64,000 nucleotides of DNA from Oceanibaculum indicum P24 (GTDB lineage Bacteria; Pseudomonadota; Alphaproteobacteria; Oceanibaculales; Oceanibaculaceae): positions 1 to 64,000 of the forward strand of contig NZ_AMRL01000011.1 of NCBI RefSeq assembly GCF_000299935.1, in the 5' to 3' direction. Positions 22,953-30,656 of the stretch are shown here, one piece after another (position 1 is the stretch's first letter; each line of letters starts with the position of its first letter). The notes below the pieces were generated by a model, which saw only the letters and a program-made list of their open reading frames with translations, was not told the origin of the DNA and ran no database searches. The position numbers and the translations under genes were made by a program.

Positions 22953-23272
22953 ACAATCCCGCGGAAGACATTCTGGAACAGGCGGCGCAGTGGCGGGCCT
23001 CCGGCAAGCAGGTGGCGCTGGCCACGGTGGTCAGCACCTGGGGCTCCTCCCCGCGCCCGGTCGGCAGCCAGCTTGCGGTTGACGAGGACCGACGGATGAT
23101 CGGCTCGGTCTCTGGCGGCTGCATCGAGGGTGCGGTGGTGCATGAGGCGCTGCAGGTCATGCAGGGCGGCGCGCCGAAGCTGCTGGATTTCGGTGTCACC
23201 AACGAACAGGCATGGGAAGTCGGCCTTGCCTGCGGCGGCAAGGTGCAGGTCTTCGTCGAGCGGGTGGATTGA
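22949..23272 (+). CDS. XdhC/CoxI N-terminal domain protein
   Basis: The 107-aa product contains only the XdhC N-domain: ATVVSTWGSSPRPVGSQLAV, SVSGGCIEGAVVHEA, FGVTNEQAWEVGLACGGKV. XdhC binds molybdenum cofactor, protects it during sulfuration and inserts it into xanthine dehydrogenase-type enzymes. In XdhC proteins this module is often fused to a Rossmann module. Here the latter is the separate next gene, whose start follows the stop at once. The Cys residues of GGCIEG and LACGG are kept. Confidence 0.93.
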   Translation: MNNPAEDILEQAAQWRASGKQVALATVVSTWGSSPRPVGSQLAVDEDRRMIGSVSGGCIEGAVVHEALQVMQGGAPKLLDFGVTNEQAWEVGLACGGKVQVFVERVD

Positions 23273-23273
23273 G

Positions 23274-23981
23274 ATGCAGCCGGCAATCCTGAAACGCCTG
23301 CTGGAGGAGCGTGCGGCGAAACGCCCGGTGGCGCTGGTGACCCGCATCGAAGGTGGCCAGCAGGCCGTCGTGACGCCGCAAGAGGCGCTGGGCGCGCTGG
23401 AACTTGATGCGGCGCCGCTGGCCGAAATCCGCCGCAGCCTCGCCGAGGATCGCAGCGGCATGATCGAGGGCGGCTATTTCGTGCATGTGCACAACCCGCC
23501 GCTGCGCCTGATTCTGGTCGGTGCGGTGCATATCGCGCAGGCGCTGGCACCGATGGCGGCGATTGCCGGCTATCAGGTGGTGATCGTCGATCCGCGCCGT
23601 GCCTTCGCCACTGACGAACGTTTCCCCGGCATCACGCTGGATGACCGCTGGCCGGACGAGGCGCTGGAGGATCTGCAGCCGAACCGGCGCACCGCCGTGG
23701 TTACGCTGACCCACGACCCAAAGCTGGATGACCCGGCGCTGATGGTCGCGCTGAAGTCGGACGCCTTCTATATCGGTTGCCTTGGCAGTCGAAAGACCCA
23801 CGCTAAGCGGTTGGAACGACTCACGGAAGCGGGATTCGGCGAGGCGGATTTCCAGCGTATCCACGGGCCGCTCGGCCTCGATATCGGCGCCATCACGCCG
23901 GCGGAAATCGCCATTTCCGCGCTGGCCGAGATCACCCAGGTGCTGCGCCGCGCGCCAGAGACTGAGGTGAAGGCCGCATGA
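23274..23981 (+). CDS. XdhC C-terminal Rossmann-domain protein
   Basis: The 235-aa product has the XdhC Rossmann part: RLILVGAVHIAQALAPMAAIAGYQVVIVDPRRAFATDERFPG, VTLTHDPKLDDPALMVAL and FYIGCLGSRKTHAKRLERL. It lies next to the N-domain gene, so the two subunits together make a complete XdhC-like chaperone for molybdopterin hydroxylases. I chose ATG 23274, which follows the previous stop (GATTGAGATG). A longer frame from 23130 would run inside that gene. Its stop overlaps the next start (ATGA). Confidence 0.92.
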   Translation: MQPAILKRLLEERAAKRPVALVTRIEGGQQAVVTPQEALGALELDAAPLAEIRRSLAEDRSGMIEGGYFVHVHNPPLRLILVGAVHIAQALAPMAAIAGYQVVIVDPRRAFATDERFPGITLDDRWPDEALEDLQPNRRTAVVTLTHDPKLDDPALMVALKSDAFYIGCLGSRKTHAKRLERLTEAGFGEADFQRIHGPLGLDIGAITPAEIAISALAEITQVLRRAPETEVKAA

Positions 23982-25588
23982 TCTTCGGCGACACGCCGCT
24001 GGATGAGGCCGAGGGCGCGATCCTGGCGCACAGCCACCGGCTGCCCGGCAAGGCGCTGAAGAAGGGCCGTGTGCTGACGGCGGAGGATATCGCCGCACTG
24101 CGCGCGGCCGGTGTGCCGCAGGTCGTCACTGCGCGGCTGGAACAGGGCGATGTGCCGGAAGACAAGGCGGCCGCCCGCCTCGCCGCTGTGATGGCGGGCG
24201 ATGGAACGGAGACGACCGCCCCCTTCACCGGGCGCTGCAACCTCATTGCTACCGCGGACGGCCTGCTGACCTACGATCCGGCCGCACTGGACGCGGTGAA
24301 CCTGATCGATGAGGCGCTGACGGTCGCCCTGCTGCCACCTTATGAGGTGGTGGAAAAAGGCCAGATGATCGGTACGGTGAAGATCATCCCCTTCGCCGCC
24401 CCCGAAGCGGCACTTGAACAGTGTGAATCACTGGCCGGCAAGGTGCGTGTCGCGGCGTTCCGGCCGGTGCGTGCCGGGCTGGTGCAGACCGCCCTGCCGG
24501 CCACCAAACCGAGCGTGCTGGACAATACCGCCCGCATCACAGCGGCCCGGCTGGAACGCATGGGCGCCGGGCTGGGGGAAGAGCTGCGCTGCGCCCATGA
24601 CACGGCAGCGACCGCCGCCGCGATCCGCCAGCAGATCGATGCCGGTTACGATCTTGTGCTGCTGTTCGGCGCCTCCGCTGTGGTGGACCGGCGCGATGTG
24701 CTGCCGGCCGCCATTGTGGAGGCCGGCGGTACGGTCGATCATTTCGGCATGCCGGTCGATCCCGGCAATCTGCTGCTGCTGGGCCATATCGGCGATACGC
24801 CGGTCATCGGCATGCCGGGCTGCGCGCGCTCGCCGAAGCTGAATGGATTCGACTGGGTGCTGCAACGGCTTGTCGCCGGACTGCCGGTGACACGCACCGA
24901 TATCATGCGCATGGGCGTTGGTGGCCTGCTAAAGGAGATCGCCAGCCGGCCGCTGCCGCGTGAGGATGGGCACAAGATGACTACCGCACCCCGCAAGGCC
25001 CCGCGCATTGCCGTGCTGATCCTCGCCGCCGGTCAGTCGCGCCGCATGGGGGCACAGAACAAGCTGCTGGCGGAGATCGACGGTAAGCCGATGGCCACAC
25101 GGGTGGTGGAGATCGTCCGGGCCTCGAAGGCCGGCCCCATAACCATCGTCACCGGGCATGAGGCCGACCGGGTGAAGGCAGCCCTGCCCGGCGATCTCGC
25201 TTTCGTGCACAATCCGGAATATGCGGCGGGGCTCAGCACCTCGCTGAAGGCTGGTATCTCTGCCCTGCCCGCCGATATCGACGGTGTGCTGGTCTGTCTT
25301 GGTGACATGCCGCGCATCTCGCCTGCGATGATCGACCGGCTGATTGCCGCTTTCGATCCGGTCGAGGGCCGCGAGATCTGCGTGCCGACCCATAAGGGCA
25401 AGCGCGGCAACCCGGTGCTGTGGGGCAAGCGCTTCCTGCCGGAAATGGCGGCGCTGGCCGGCGATGTCGGTGCGAAACACCTGATCGGCGCGCATGCCGA
25501 TCTGGTGGTCGAGGTCGAAATGGAAGAAGATGGCGTGCTGATCGATATCGACACGCCGGACGCGTTGACGCGTTATCAGGCCAGCTAA
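23978..25588 (+). CDS. Molybdopterin-binding/MobA-like nucleotidyltransferase fusion
   Basis: The 536-aa protein joins an N-terminal MoeA/CinA-like molybdopterin-binding part (about residues 170-330, containing LLFGASAVVDRRDVLPAAI and MPVDPGNLLLLG) to a C-terminal MobA/MocA-type transferase. The latter has LILAAGQSRRMG near 346-357 and the GDMP loop further on. MocA-type enzymes attach CMP to molybdopterin to make MCD, the cofactor of xanthine dehydrogenase-family enzymes. This fits the XdhC pair and the MoxR/VWA proteins of the same operon. It ends the operon, with the next gene on the opposite strand. Confidence 0.9.
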   Translation: MIFGDTPLDEAEGAILAHSHRLPGKALKKGRVLTAEDIAALRAAGVPQVVTARLEQGDVPEDKAAARLAAVMAGDGTETTAPFTGRCNLIATADGLLTYDPAALDAVNLIDEALTVALLPPYEVVEKGQMIGTVKIIPFAAPEAALEQCESLAGKVRVAAFRPVRAGLVQTALPATKPSVLDNTARITAARLERMGAGLGEELRCAHDTAATAAAIRQQIDAGYDLVLLFGASAVVDRRDVLPAAIVEAGGTVDHFGMPVDPGNLLLLGHIGDTPVIGMPGCARSPKLNGFDWVLQRLVAGLPVTRTDIMRMGVGGLLKEIASRPLPREDGHKMTTAPRKAPRIAVLILAAGQSRRMGAQNKLLAEIDGKPMATRVVEIVRASKAGPITIVTGHEADRVKAALPGDLAFVHNPEYAAGLSTSLKAGISALPADIDGVLVCLGDMPRISPAMIDRLIAAFDPVEGREICVPTHKGKRGNPVLWGKRFLPEMAALAGDVGAKHLIGAHADLVVEVEMEEDGVLIDIDTPDALTRYQAS

Positions 25589-25592
25589 ATCG

Positions 25593-26072
25593 TCAGCTGT
25601 TGATGTCGAGCAGCGACTGGTTCAGCTGCAGGCCGGTCTGCACGGTGCGCAGATTGGCCTCGAACTGGCGCTGGCTGGTGATCTGCTGCACCACTTCATT
25701 TGCCGGATCGACGTTCGGCAGGAAGCTCACGCCCTCCTGACCTGTCTCACCGGTCTGCTGCTGCTGGCCACCGGTCTGGGTTTCACCCTGCTCTTCCGGC
25801 GCGCTTTCCTGCAGGACCGGGATCGACGACGGCGAAATTGGCCGGGTGGTGGACTGGACGCCCCCACCTTCCTGGCTCTGGTCGATGGCGCGGAGCGGCT
25901 GGAAGCCCTGGGTTTCATCAGGCTGAGCGGTGCTGTCCTGCGGCCGGTTCGTCTCTTCCGGTGCCACGCCGCGGCTCTGAATATTGGCAACATTGTTGGC
26001 GCTGACATTGAAGCGGTTGGTCGCCGCCGCAGCGCCTGAGAGTGCCGATCCGATACCGTCGATAAAGCTCAT
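25593..26072 (-). CDS. Flagellar rod/hook-like short protein
   Basis: The 159-aa product keeps the N-terminal rod signature ALSGAAAATNRFNVSANNVANIQSRG and the C-terminal pattern NEVVQQITSQRQFEANLRTVQTGLQLNQSLLDI of FlgC/FlgG-like axial proteins. Between them is a low-complexity Gln/Glu/Pro-rich linker (about 40-115) instead of a folded domain. Axial flagellar proteins polymerise through these two helices and are exported by the flagellar type III system. No other rod genes are adjacent, so this is a scattered accessory gene. The start at 26072 faces an intergenic gap. Confidence 0.75.
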   Translation of the reverse strand: MSFIDGIGSALSGAAAATNRFNVSANNVANIQSRGVAPEETNRPQDSTAQPDETQGFQPLRAIDQSQEGGGVQSTTRPISPSSIPVLQESAPEEQGETQTGGQQQQTGETGQEGVSFLPNVDPANEVVQQITSQRQFEANLRTVQTGLQLNQSLLDINS

Positions 26073-26179
26073 GCCTTCACCCGTGAATTGAGGATTTCTC
26101 TTTTCACAAATCCTAAAGTAAGGCGTACCCCCCGCTAAGGCAAGCCTTGCAGGTTTTGCTCACGCGATAGTGAGCATCA

Positions 26180-27100
26180 TCAGCGCCGCAGCAGCACCAC
26201 GGACAGCCCGGCCATGACGAGCAGGAGGGCGGCGATCTCGGTCAGCCCGATAGGCTCGCCCAGTACCAGGGCACTCGACAGCACGCCAACCACCGGGATC
26301 GCCAGCGTGCCGATGGCGGCAATGCTGGCCGGAAACAGATCGACGATGCGGAACCAGGCCCAGTGGCAGAAGATCATCGGGATCAGCGCGGCATAGAGTG
26401 CCGCCCACAGCACTTCGCCGCGCAGCCCGGCGAAATCGGGCGCCGGATCGATGAGCAGCGCGCCGAGGAAGATTGGCAGGCCGCCAAGGGTCAGCTGCCA
26501 GCCGGTCAGCGCCACGGTGCCGATCTGCCAGCTTTGCCGCTTGGTCACGATGGTGCCCATCGCCCAGGTCAGGGCCGCGCCCAGCATCAGCAGCGAACCG
26601 ATGGGGGCGGCGCCCAGCCGGGCCATCTCCGGCCCGATCAGCACCGCCAGCCCGCCAATGCCGAGGACAAGCCCGATGAGCTTGCGCAGCGTGAAGGCCT
26701 CCTTCAGCACCAGGCTGGCCAGGATTGAGGCCCAGATCGGCATGGTGAAGGCGATGATGGCTCCCCGCCCCGCCTGTACCTGCAGCAGCCCATAGGCTGA
26801 GAACAGGTGCCAGCCGGTGACGTTCAGCAGGCTGGCAATCAGCAGCGGCTTCAGGTCCGCCGCGGCGATGCGGATGGTCTGGCGCTTCGCCAGCGCGAAA
26901 GCCAGCAGCGAGAAGCCGCCGACGAACAGGCAGATTGTGCGGAAGGTAAAGGGCGCGATGCCGGTCAGCGCCAGCTTCATCGCCGGCCAGTTGATCCCCC
27001 AGAACAGCGTGAGCAGCACCAGCAGTACGAAACCGCTCGCCGGCAGGGGCGCAGGCAGGGGAGACGCACCTGGCGGCGCGGTGACACGCGAGTCGGTCAA
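26180..27100 (-). CDS. DMT-superfamily (EamA) transporter
   Basis: The 306-aa membrane protein has about ten hydrophobic segments in two EamA repeats. The first begins VLLVLLTLFWGINWPAMKLAL (TM1), and the second begins around GSLLMLGAALTWAMGTIVTKR. EamA proteins export small metabolites such as amino acids. The start is TTG 27100 with GGAG seven bases upstream. No ATG is available before TM1. Substrate unknown; it stands alone between flagellum-type and metalloprotease-like genes. Confidence 0.9.
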   Translation of the reverse strand: MTDSRVTAPPGASPLPAPLPASGFVLLVLLTLFWGINWPAMKLALTGIAPFTFRTICLFVGGFSLLAFALAKRQTIRIAAADLKPLLIASLLNVTGWHLFSAYGLLQVQAGRGAIIAFTMPIWASILASLVLKEAFTLRKLIGLVLGIGGLAVLIGPEMARLGAAPIGSLLMLGAALTWAMGTIVTKRQSWQIGTVALTGWQLTLGGLPIFLGALLIDPAPDFAGLRGEVLWAALYAALIPMIFCHWAWFRIVDLFPASIAAIGTLAIPVVGVLSSALVLGEPIGLTEIAALLLVMAGLSVVLLRR

Positions 27101-27201
27101 GCAAGGGCTCCGTATAGAGCTGAGGGTTCGCCAGCATTAGAAATGATTTGCGCGCAGGACAAGAGACTACCCGCACAGTTCTGCCATGCCGATACCGGCA
27201 G

Positions 27202-27948
27202 TCAGGCGGCGATGTTGATCTGCGAGATGATGGTATCGATGTTCTGCGCCGTCTGGGCGTATGCACCGGCAGCGCGCCCGGCCTGCTGCGTTGCTTGCTG
27301 CGTCAGGGGATTGCCTCCCCCTTCGCCTTCCTCAGAGCCGGCCTGCTGCTCTTCGGCACGCTGCTCGCGCAGTTCCGCCTGGGCCTTCAGCCGGGTCTGG
27401 TCGGCCTGGGCGGCAACGGCACGGTCCTGCGGCGATGGCTCGGCAGGCGCCAGGGCGGCGCGCTTCACAATCTCCATCTTCTGGATGGTGGCTTCGGGAT
27501 CGCCGGAAACCGGCGAAACGTCAATGGAAACCTCGCCGCCGATAGCATAGCGGTTGCCATCCGGGCCGTTCTCGTACTCATAGGATGGAGAACTTGCGTA
27601 GGCGCCGCCGGCAGCGGCATGCGCCTGCTCATGCGCGCGCACCTTGCGGTCGATCTGTTTCAGCTCATCGACCTGCGCGCGTTCCTCTTCCGTCAGGCCG
27701 GAGGGATCGGTGGTCTCTTCTTCCTCGGAACTGCTCGCGGCGCTGAAGGTCTGCAGGTCGATCAGCCGGCCATTGCCGCTCTGCGTCGATTGATTTTCAG
27801 CTTCTGTAGTGGACGTCTGGTCGCCAGCAGCCTGAGTTTGCGATTGCGGCGCCGCTGAATCCTGCGTTGAGACGCCAGAAAGCGCCCCGGATGGCGCGGT
27901 TGCGCCGGGCGCTGTGTAGCTGATCGTACCGGTAAGTGACGCAATCAT
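27202..27948 (-). CDS. SprA-related putative metalloprotease (HEQAH)
   Basis: The roughly 248-aa product has a low-complexity, acidic N-terminal half and the conserved block VRAHEQAHAAAGGAYASSPSYEYENGPDGNRYAIGGEVSIDV, with a HEQAH zinc-type site, followed by DPEATIQKMEIVKRAALAPAEPSPQD. This is the SprA-related/CJM1_0395-type family, named a putative metalloprotease only by motif. The C-terminal helix is rich in Gln and Ala. I prefer ATG 27948 with GAGG about 11 bases upstream over GTG 27960. No signal peptide is clear. Confidence 0.85.
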   Translation of the reverse strand: MIASLTGTISYTAPGATAPSGALSGVSTQDSAAPQSQTQAAGDQTSTTEAENQSTQSGNGRLIDLQTFSAASSSEEEETTDPSGLTEEERAQVDELKQIDRKVRAHEQAHAAAGGAYASSPSYEYENGPDGNRYAIGGEVSIDVSPVSGDPEATIQKMEIVKRAALAPAEPSPQDRAVAAQADQTRLKAQAELREQRAEEQQAGSEEGEGGGNPLTQQATQQAGRAAGAYAQTAQNIDTIISQINIAA

Positions 27949-28039
27949 TGCGATCACCACCTCTTCCCGCCGTTCGCTGGCGGAAAAGAGTATGCTTGTG
28001 AAGGCGGCAAGTCAAAAGACTGCCGCCTCCGCAGCGATC

Positions 28040-28261
28040 CTAGACGCTGATGTCCAGGTTGGCGCCCCGGCCGGAACCTGCCGGCGCGGCCGGCTGTTGC
28101 GCGCCCTGCTGTGCCCCTCCCTGGCCTGCGCCGCGGGCGATGTCGCCGGCGGCCTGGAGATTGGCGGCAGCGCCCTGCGCGGTCACCTGGGCCTGCTGCT
28201 GTTCGGAGCGCAGACCCGCGATGGCGAGTGACTGGGCACCGGTTGCGCTTCCTACATTCAT
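28040..28261 (-). CDS. Small Gln/Ala/Gly-rich hypothetical protein
   Basis: The 73-aa product starts at ATG 28261 after GAGGGAA and has low-complexity helix (RSEQQQAQVTAQGAAANLQ) and Gly/Gln-rich sequence. It resembles the tails of axial or secreted accessory proteins near flagellar genes and keeps an N-terminal LAIAGLRSEQ helix. Function unknown. It is upstream of the HEQAH protein on the same strand and may share regulation. Confidence 0.6.
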   Translation of the reverse strand: MNVGSATGAQSLAIAGLRSEQQQAQVTAQGAAANLQAAGDIARGAGQGGAQQGAQQPAAPAGSGRGANLDISV

Positions 28262-28467
28262 GGCGATTCCCTCATTGATTGTAACCTTGGCGAAGAATAT
28301 AGGGCGATATCCCTAACAAAGAATGAACGTGGTTTACGTTGCCTCCCCCCTCCGCGTGGACTACCTTTTTGGAACGATTGTAATCAAAGTGGCGTTATCG
28401 AAAGCGCCACGGACAGTCTATCCGTTTCGCCCATCAGCCATCACCGGAACCCAGGAGACAAAGCCAG

Positions 28468-28755
28468 ATGTCGAGCGAAAACCTGCACGCCCCGCGCGAA
28501 CGCCTCAGCAAGGAAACTCTGACGATGCATCATGCCATCGTCTCGGTCATCGAAGAGCTGGAAGCCGTGGACTGGTACCGGCAGCGCGCGGACGATTGCG
28601 AGGATGAGAGTCTGAAGGAAATCCTGCTGCACAATATGCGCGAAGAGATCGAGCATGCCTGCATGGGGCTGGAATGGCTGCGCCGCAATAATGAGCATTT
28701 CGCCAAGTACATGGACGAATTTCTCTACAAGAAGGGCGATATTGACGAGCATTGA
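28468..28755 (+). CDS. Encapsulated-ferritin-type (EncFtn-like) protein
   Basis: The 95-aa product closely follows the EncFtn pattern: HAIVSVIEELEAVDWYRQRADDCEDE, then LHNMREEIEHACMGLEWLRRN. E30, E60 and H63 correspond to the ferroxidase ligands of Rhodospirillum rubrum EncFtn (E32, E62, H65), and W36-Y37 match the neighbouring aromatics. EncFtn forms annular decamers that oxidise iron inside encapsulin shells. The C-terminus ends KKGDIDEH, without the usual LTVGSLRR-like encapsulin targeting tail. No encapsulin gene lies in the window. The ATG follows AGGAGA. It could work alone or be targeted by another route. Confidence 0.9.
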   Translation: MSSENLHAPRERLSKETLTMHHAIVSVIEELEAVDWYRQRADDCEDESLKEILLHNMREEIEHACMGLEWLRRNNEHFAKYMDEFLYKKGDIDEH

Positions 28756-28901
28756 TCGTCCCGCGCGCCCTCTATTCTCGTACTGTTCGGCGCGCATAAT
28801 GAACAAATTCGTCATCCTGTAATAAAACCGCAAACCCCCGTGGCTATAGTCCGAACGGATTTTGGATATCCGTCAGGATTGTTAGCAAACGGGGGTTTTG
28901 C

Positions 28902-29378
28902 ATGTCTCTTTTCCGTAATATGGCCATGGCGCTGTCGCTGGGTGTGCTCGTCGCGGGCTGCGCCACGGCGGACTCGCACAAGATGTCTTCGCCCTACGAC
29001 AAGCCGGGCTTCACCACCATGGTGGAAGATGGCCGTCTCTGGGTGTTCAAGACCGGTTCCAAGGAGCTGGCGGACTTCCAGAAGAAGGGCGAGCCCGCCA
29101 AGCAGGTGACCCGCATCGCCGCCGGCCCGAACCGGATGACGGTAAAGTCCACCGACAGCGCGACGATCGACGCCTATATCGTCCAGAAGGCCGGCTTCGA
29201 GACCAAGATCGAGGATGGCCGCCTGTGGGTGTTCAAGTCGGGCTCCAAGGAGTGGGCGGCGTTCGAGAAGAGCGGCGAGCCGGCGAAGCAGGTGACCCGC
29301 ATTGCTGCCGGCCCCGGCGGGATGACCATCAAGTCGAGCGACTCCAAGGTCATCGATGAGTATCTGGCGGCGAAGTAA
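28902..29378 (+). CDS. Lipoprotein with two tandem homologous repeats
   Basis: The 158-aa product has a lipobox LVAGC at residues 16-20 and two similar domains, G36-I93 and G98-L155. Each reads ..EDGRLWVFK(T/S)GSKE...GEPAKQVTRIAAGP..MT(V/I)KS.DS..ID.Y. The repeated DNA is about 174 bases (29007-29180 and 29193-29366). It is a small envelope protein of unknown role. A GC hairpin terminator follows directly, so it is transcribed alone. Confidence 0.85.
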   Translation: MSLFRNMAMALSLGVLVAGCATADSHKMSSPYDKPGFTTMVEDGRLWVFKTGSKELADFQKKGEPAKQVTRIAAGPNRMTVKSTDSATIDAYIVQKAGFETKIEDGRLWVFKSGSKEWAAFEKSGEPAKQVTRIAAGPGGMTIKSSDSKVIDEYLAAK

Positions 29379-29400
29379 GCCTTCTGCCGGACAGCATGGA

Positions 29401-29427
29401 ACGGGCGTCCTTCGGGGCGCCCGTTTT
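29401..29427 (+). terminator. Rho-independent terminator with UUCG tetraloop
   Basis: A ten-base-pair stem (29401-29410 with 29415-29424) closed by the stable TTCG loop is followed by TTTT. It ends the lipoprotein gene transcript. Confidence 0.85.
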
Positions 29428-29533
29428 CGTTGTGCGCTCCGCTCATGCTGTCTTGCACCGGGCGCGGGTTGCGTATGGAGAGGCGGCTGTTAAGCTGCCT
29501 GCAACCTTAACAACTATAAAAGACGCCCCCTTC

Positions 29534-30073
29534 ATGACAGCTTCCGACAGCAACCCGGCAGGCAACTGGCCGGAGCAGATATTCGCGGTGCTGAAACGCG
29601 CCGAAATTCGTCAGGTCGGCTATGTGCCGGATGCCGGCCACAGCCGGTTGATCAAGCTGTGCCAGGCTGATCCGGACATGCACACGGTCTCCCTGACCAC
29701 CGAGGAGGAAGGCATCGCCCTTGCCGCCGGTGCCTGGCTGGGCGGGCAGCGCGCGGCCCTGCTGATGCAGAGCAGCGGCGTCGGCAATTGCGTGAACATG
29801 CTCTCGCTGGCGAAATCCTGCCGCTTTCCGCTGCTGACGCTGGTGACGATGCGCGGCGAATGGGCGGAGTTCAACCCCTGGCAGCTGCCGATGAGTCAGG
29901 CCACGCCGCAATCCTTCGAGATGATGGGCGGGCTGGTCTATCGCGCCGACACGCCGGAAGAAGTGGCGGAGACCGTCGAGGCCGCCGCCGACATCGCCTT
30001 CAATGGCGACAGCGTCGCCGCCGTGCTGCTGGGGCAGCGCCTGATCGGCCGCAAGCAATGGGTGAAGAAATGA
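29534..30073 (+). CDS. Sulfopyruvate/phosphonopyruvate decarboxylase-like alpha subunit (TPP N-terminal domain)
   Basis: The 179-aa product contains the pyrimidine-binding TPP domain: LKRAEIRQVGYVPDAGHSRLIKL, the catalytic-type TTEEEGIALAAGAWLGG and LMQSSGVGNCVNMLSL. It is the size of ComD-like alpha subunits of sulfopyruvate decarboxylase. The beta subunit is the next gene, overlapping by ATGA. The enzyme pair decarboxylates a 3-sulfo or 3-phosphono pyruvate to an aldehyde. The true substrate cannot be told from sequence. I chose ATG 29534, since the upstream frame runs into the terminator. Confidence 0.85.
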   Translation: MTASDSNPAGNWPEQIFAVLKRAEIRQVGYVPDAGHSRLIKLCQADPDMHTVSLTTEEEGIALAAGAWLGGQRAALLMQSSGVGNCVNMLSLAKSCRFPLLTLVTMRGEWAEFNPWQLPMSQATPQSFEMMGGLVYRADTPEEVAETVEAAADIAFNGDSVAAVLLGQRLIGRKQWVKK

Positions 30074-30651
30074 GCCGTTCCAACAAGCTGGACCGCCGCG
30101 CGGTTGCCAAGGCCCTGCTGGACGGGCGCGACGATAACCTCCTGGTCGTCACCGGCCTCGGCTCCACCACCTATGACGCCTTTGCCGCCGGCGATCATGA
30201 CCTGAACTTCTATCTGTGGGGCGCCATGGGTGGTGCCGCCATCATGGGGCTGGGCATCGCGCTGGCCCAGCCGGACCGCAAGGTGCTGGTCATCACCGGC
30301 GATGGCGAGATGCTGATGGGCATGGGCGCGCTCGCCACCATCGGCGTACAGCATCCGGCCAACCTCTCCATCGTTGCCTTCGACAATGCGCATTATGGCG
30401 AGACCGGCATGCAGGCCAGCCACACCGGCAAGGGCGTCGATCTGGTCGGTGTTGCGAAGGCCTGCGGCATTCCCGACTGCCGCGACGTGAACGATATGGA
30501 GGGCGTGGCCGAGCTGAAGGCGCGCATCCGCCAGGGCGGCAGCACGCTGTTCGCCCGCGTCGGCATTTCCGCTGAGGAGACGCCGCGTGCCCTGCCGACC
30601 CGGGACGGCGTCGAGCTGAAGCTGCGCTTCCGCAAGGCGCTGGGAGTCTAG
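30070..30651 (+). CDS. Sulfopyruvate/phosphonopyruvate decarboxylase-like beta subunit (TPP C-terminal domain)
   Basis: The 193-aa product has the diphosphate-binding motif GDGEMLMGMGALATIG...NLSIVAFDN (GDG-X25-N) and the preceding LWGAMGGAAIMGLGIALAQP. It pairs with the alpha subunit encoded immediately upstream, with overlapping stop and start (AATGA). ComE-like subunits of this size support a separate two-subunit decarboxylase. An M20 peptidase follows five bases after its stop, so the three genes form one operon. Confidence 0.87.
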   Translation: MSRSNKLDRRAVAKALLDGRDDNLLVVTGLGSTTYDAFAAGDHDLNFYLWGAMGGAAIMGLGIALAQPDRKVLVITGDGEMLMGMGALATIGVQHPANLSIVAFDNAHYGETGMQASHTGKGVDLVGVAKACGIPDCRDVNDMEGVAELKARIRQGGSTLFARVGISAEETPRALPTRDGVELKLRFRKALGV

Positions 30652-30656
30652 GCGCC

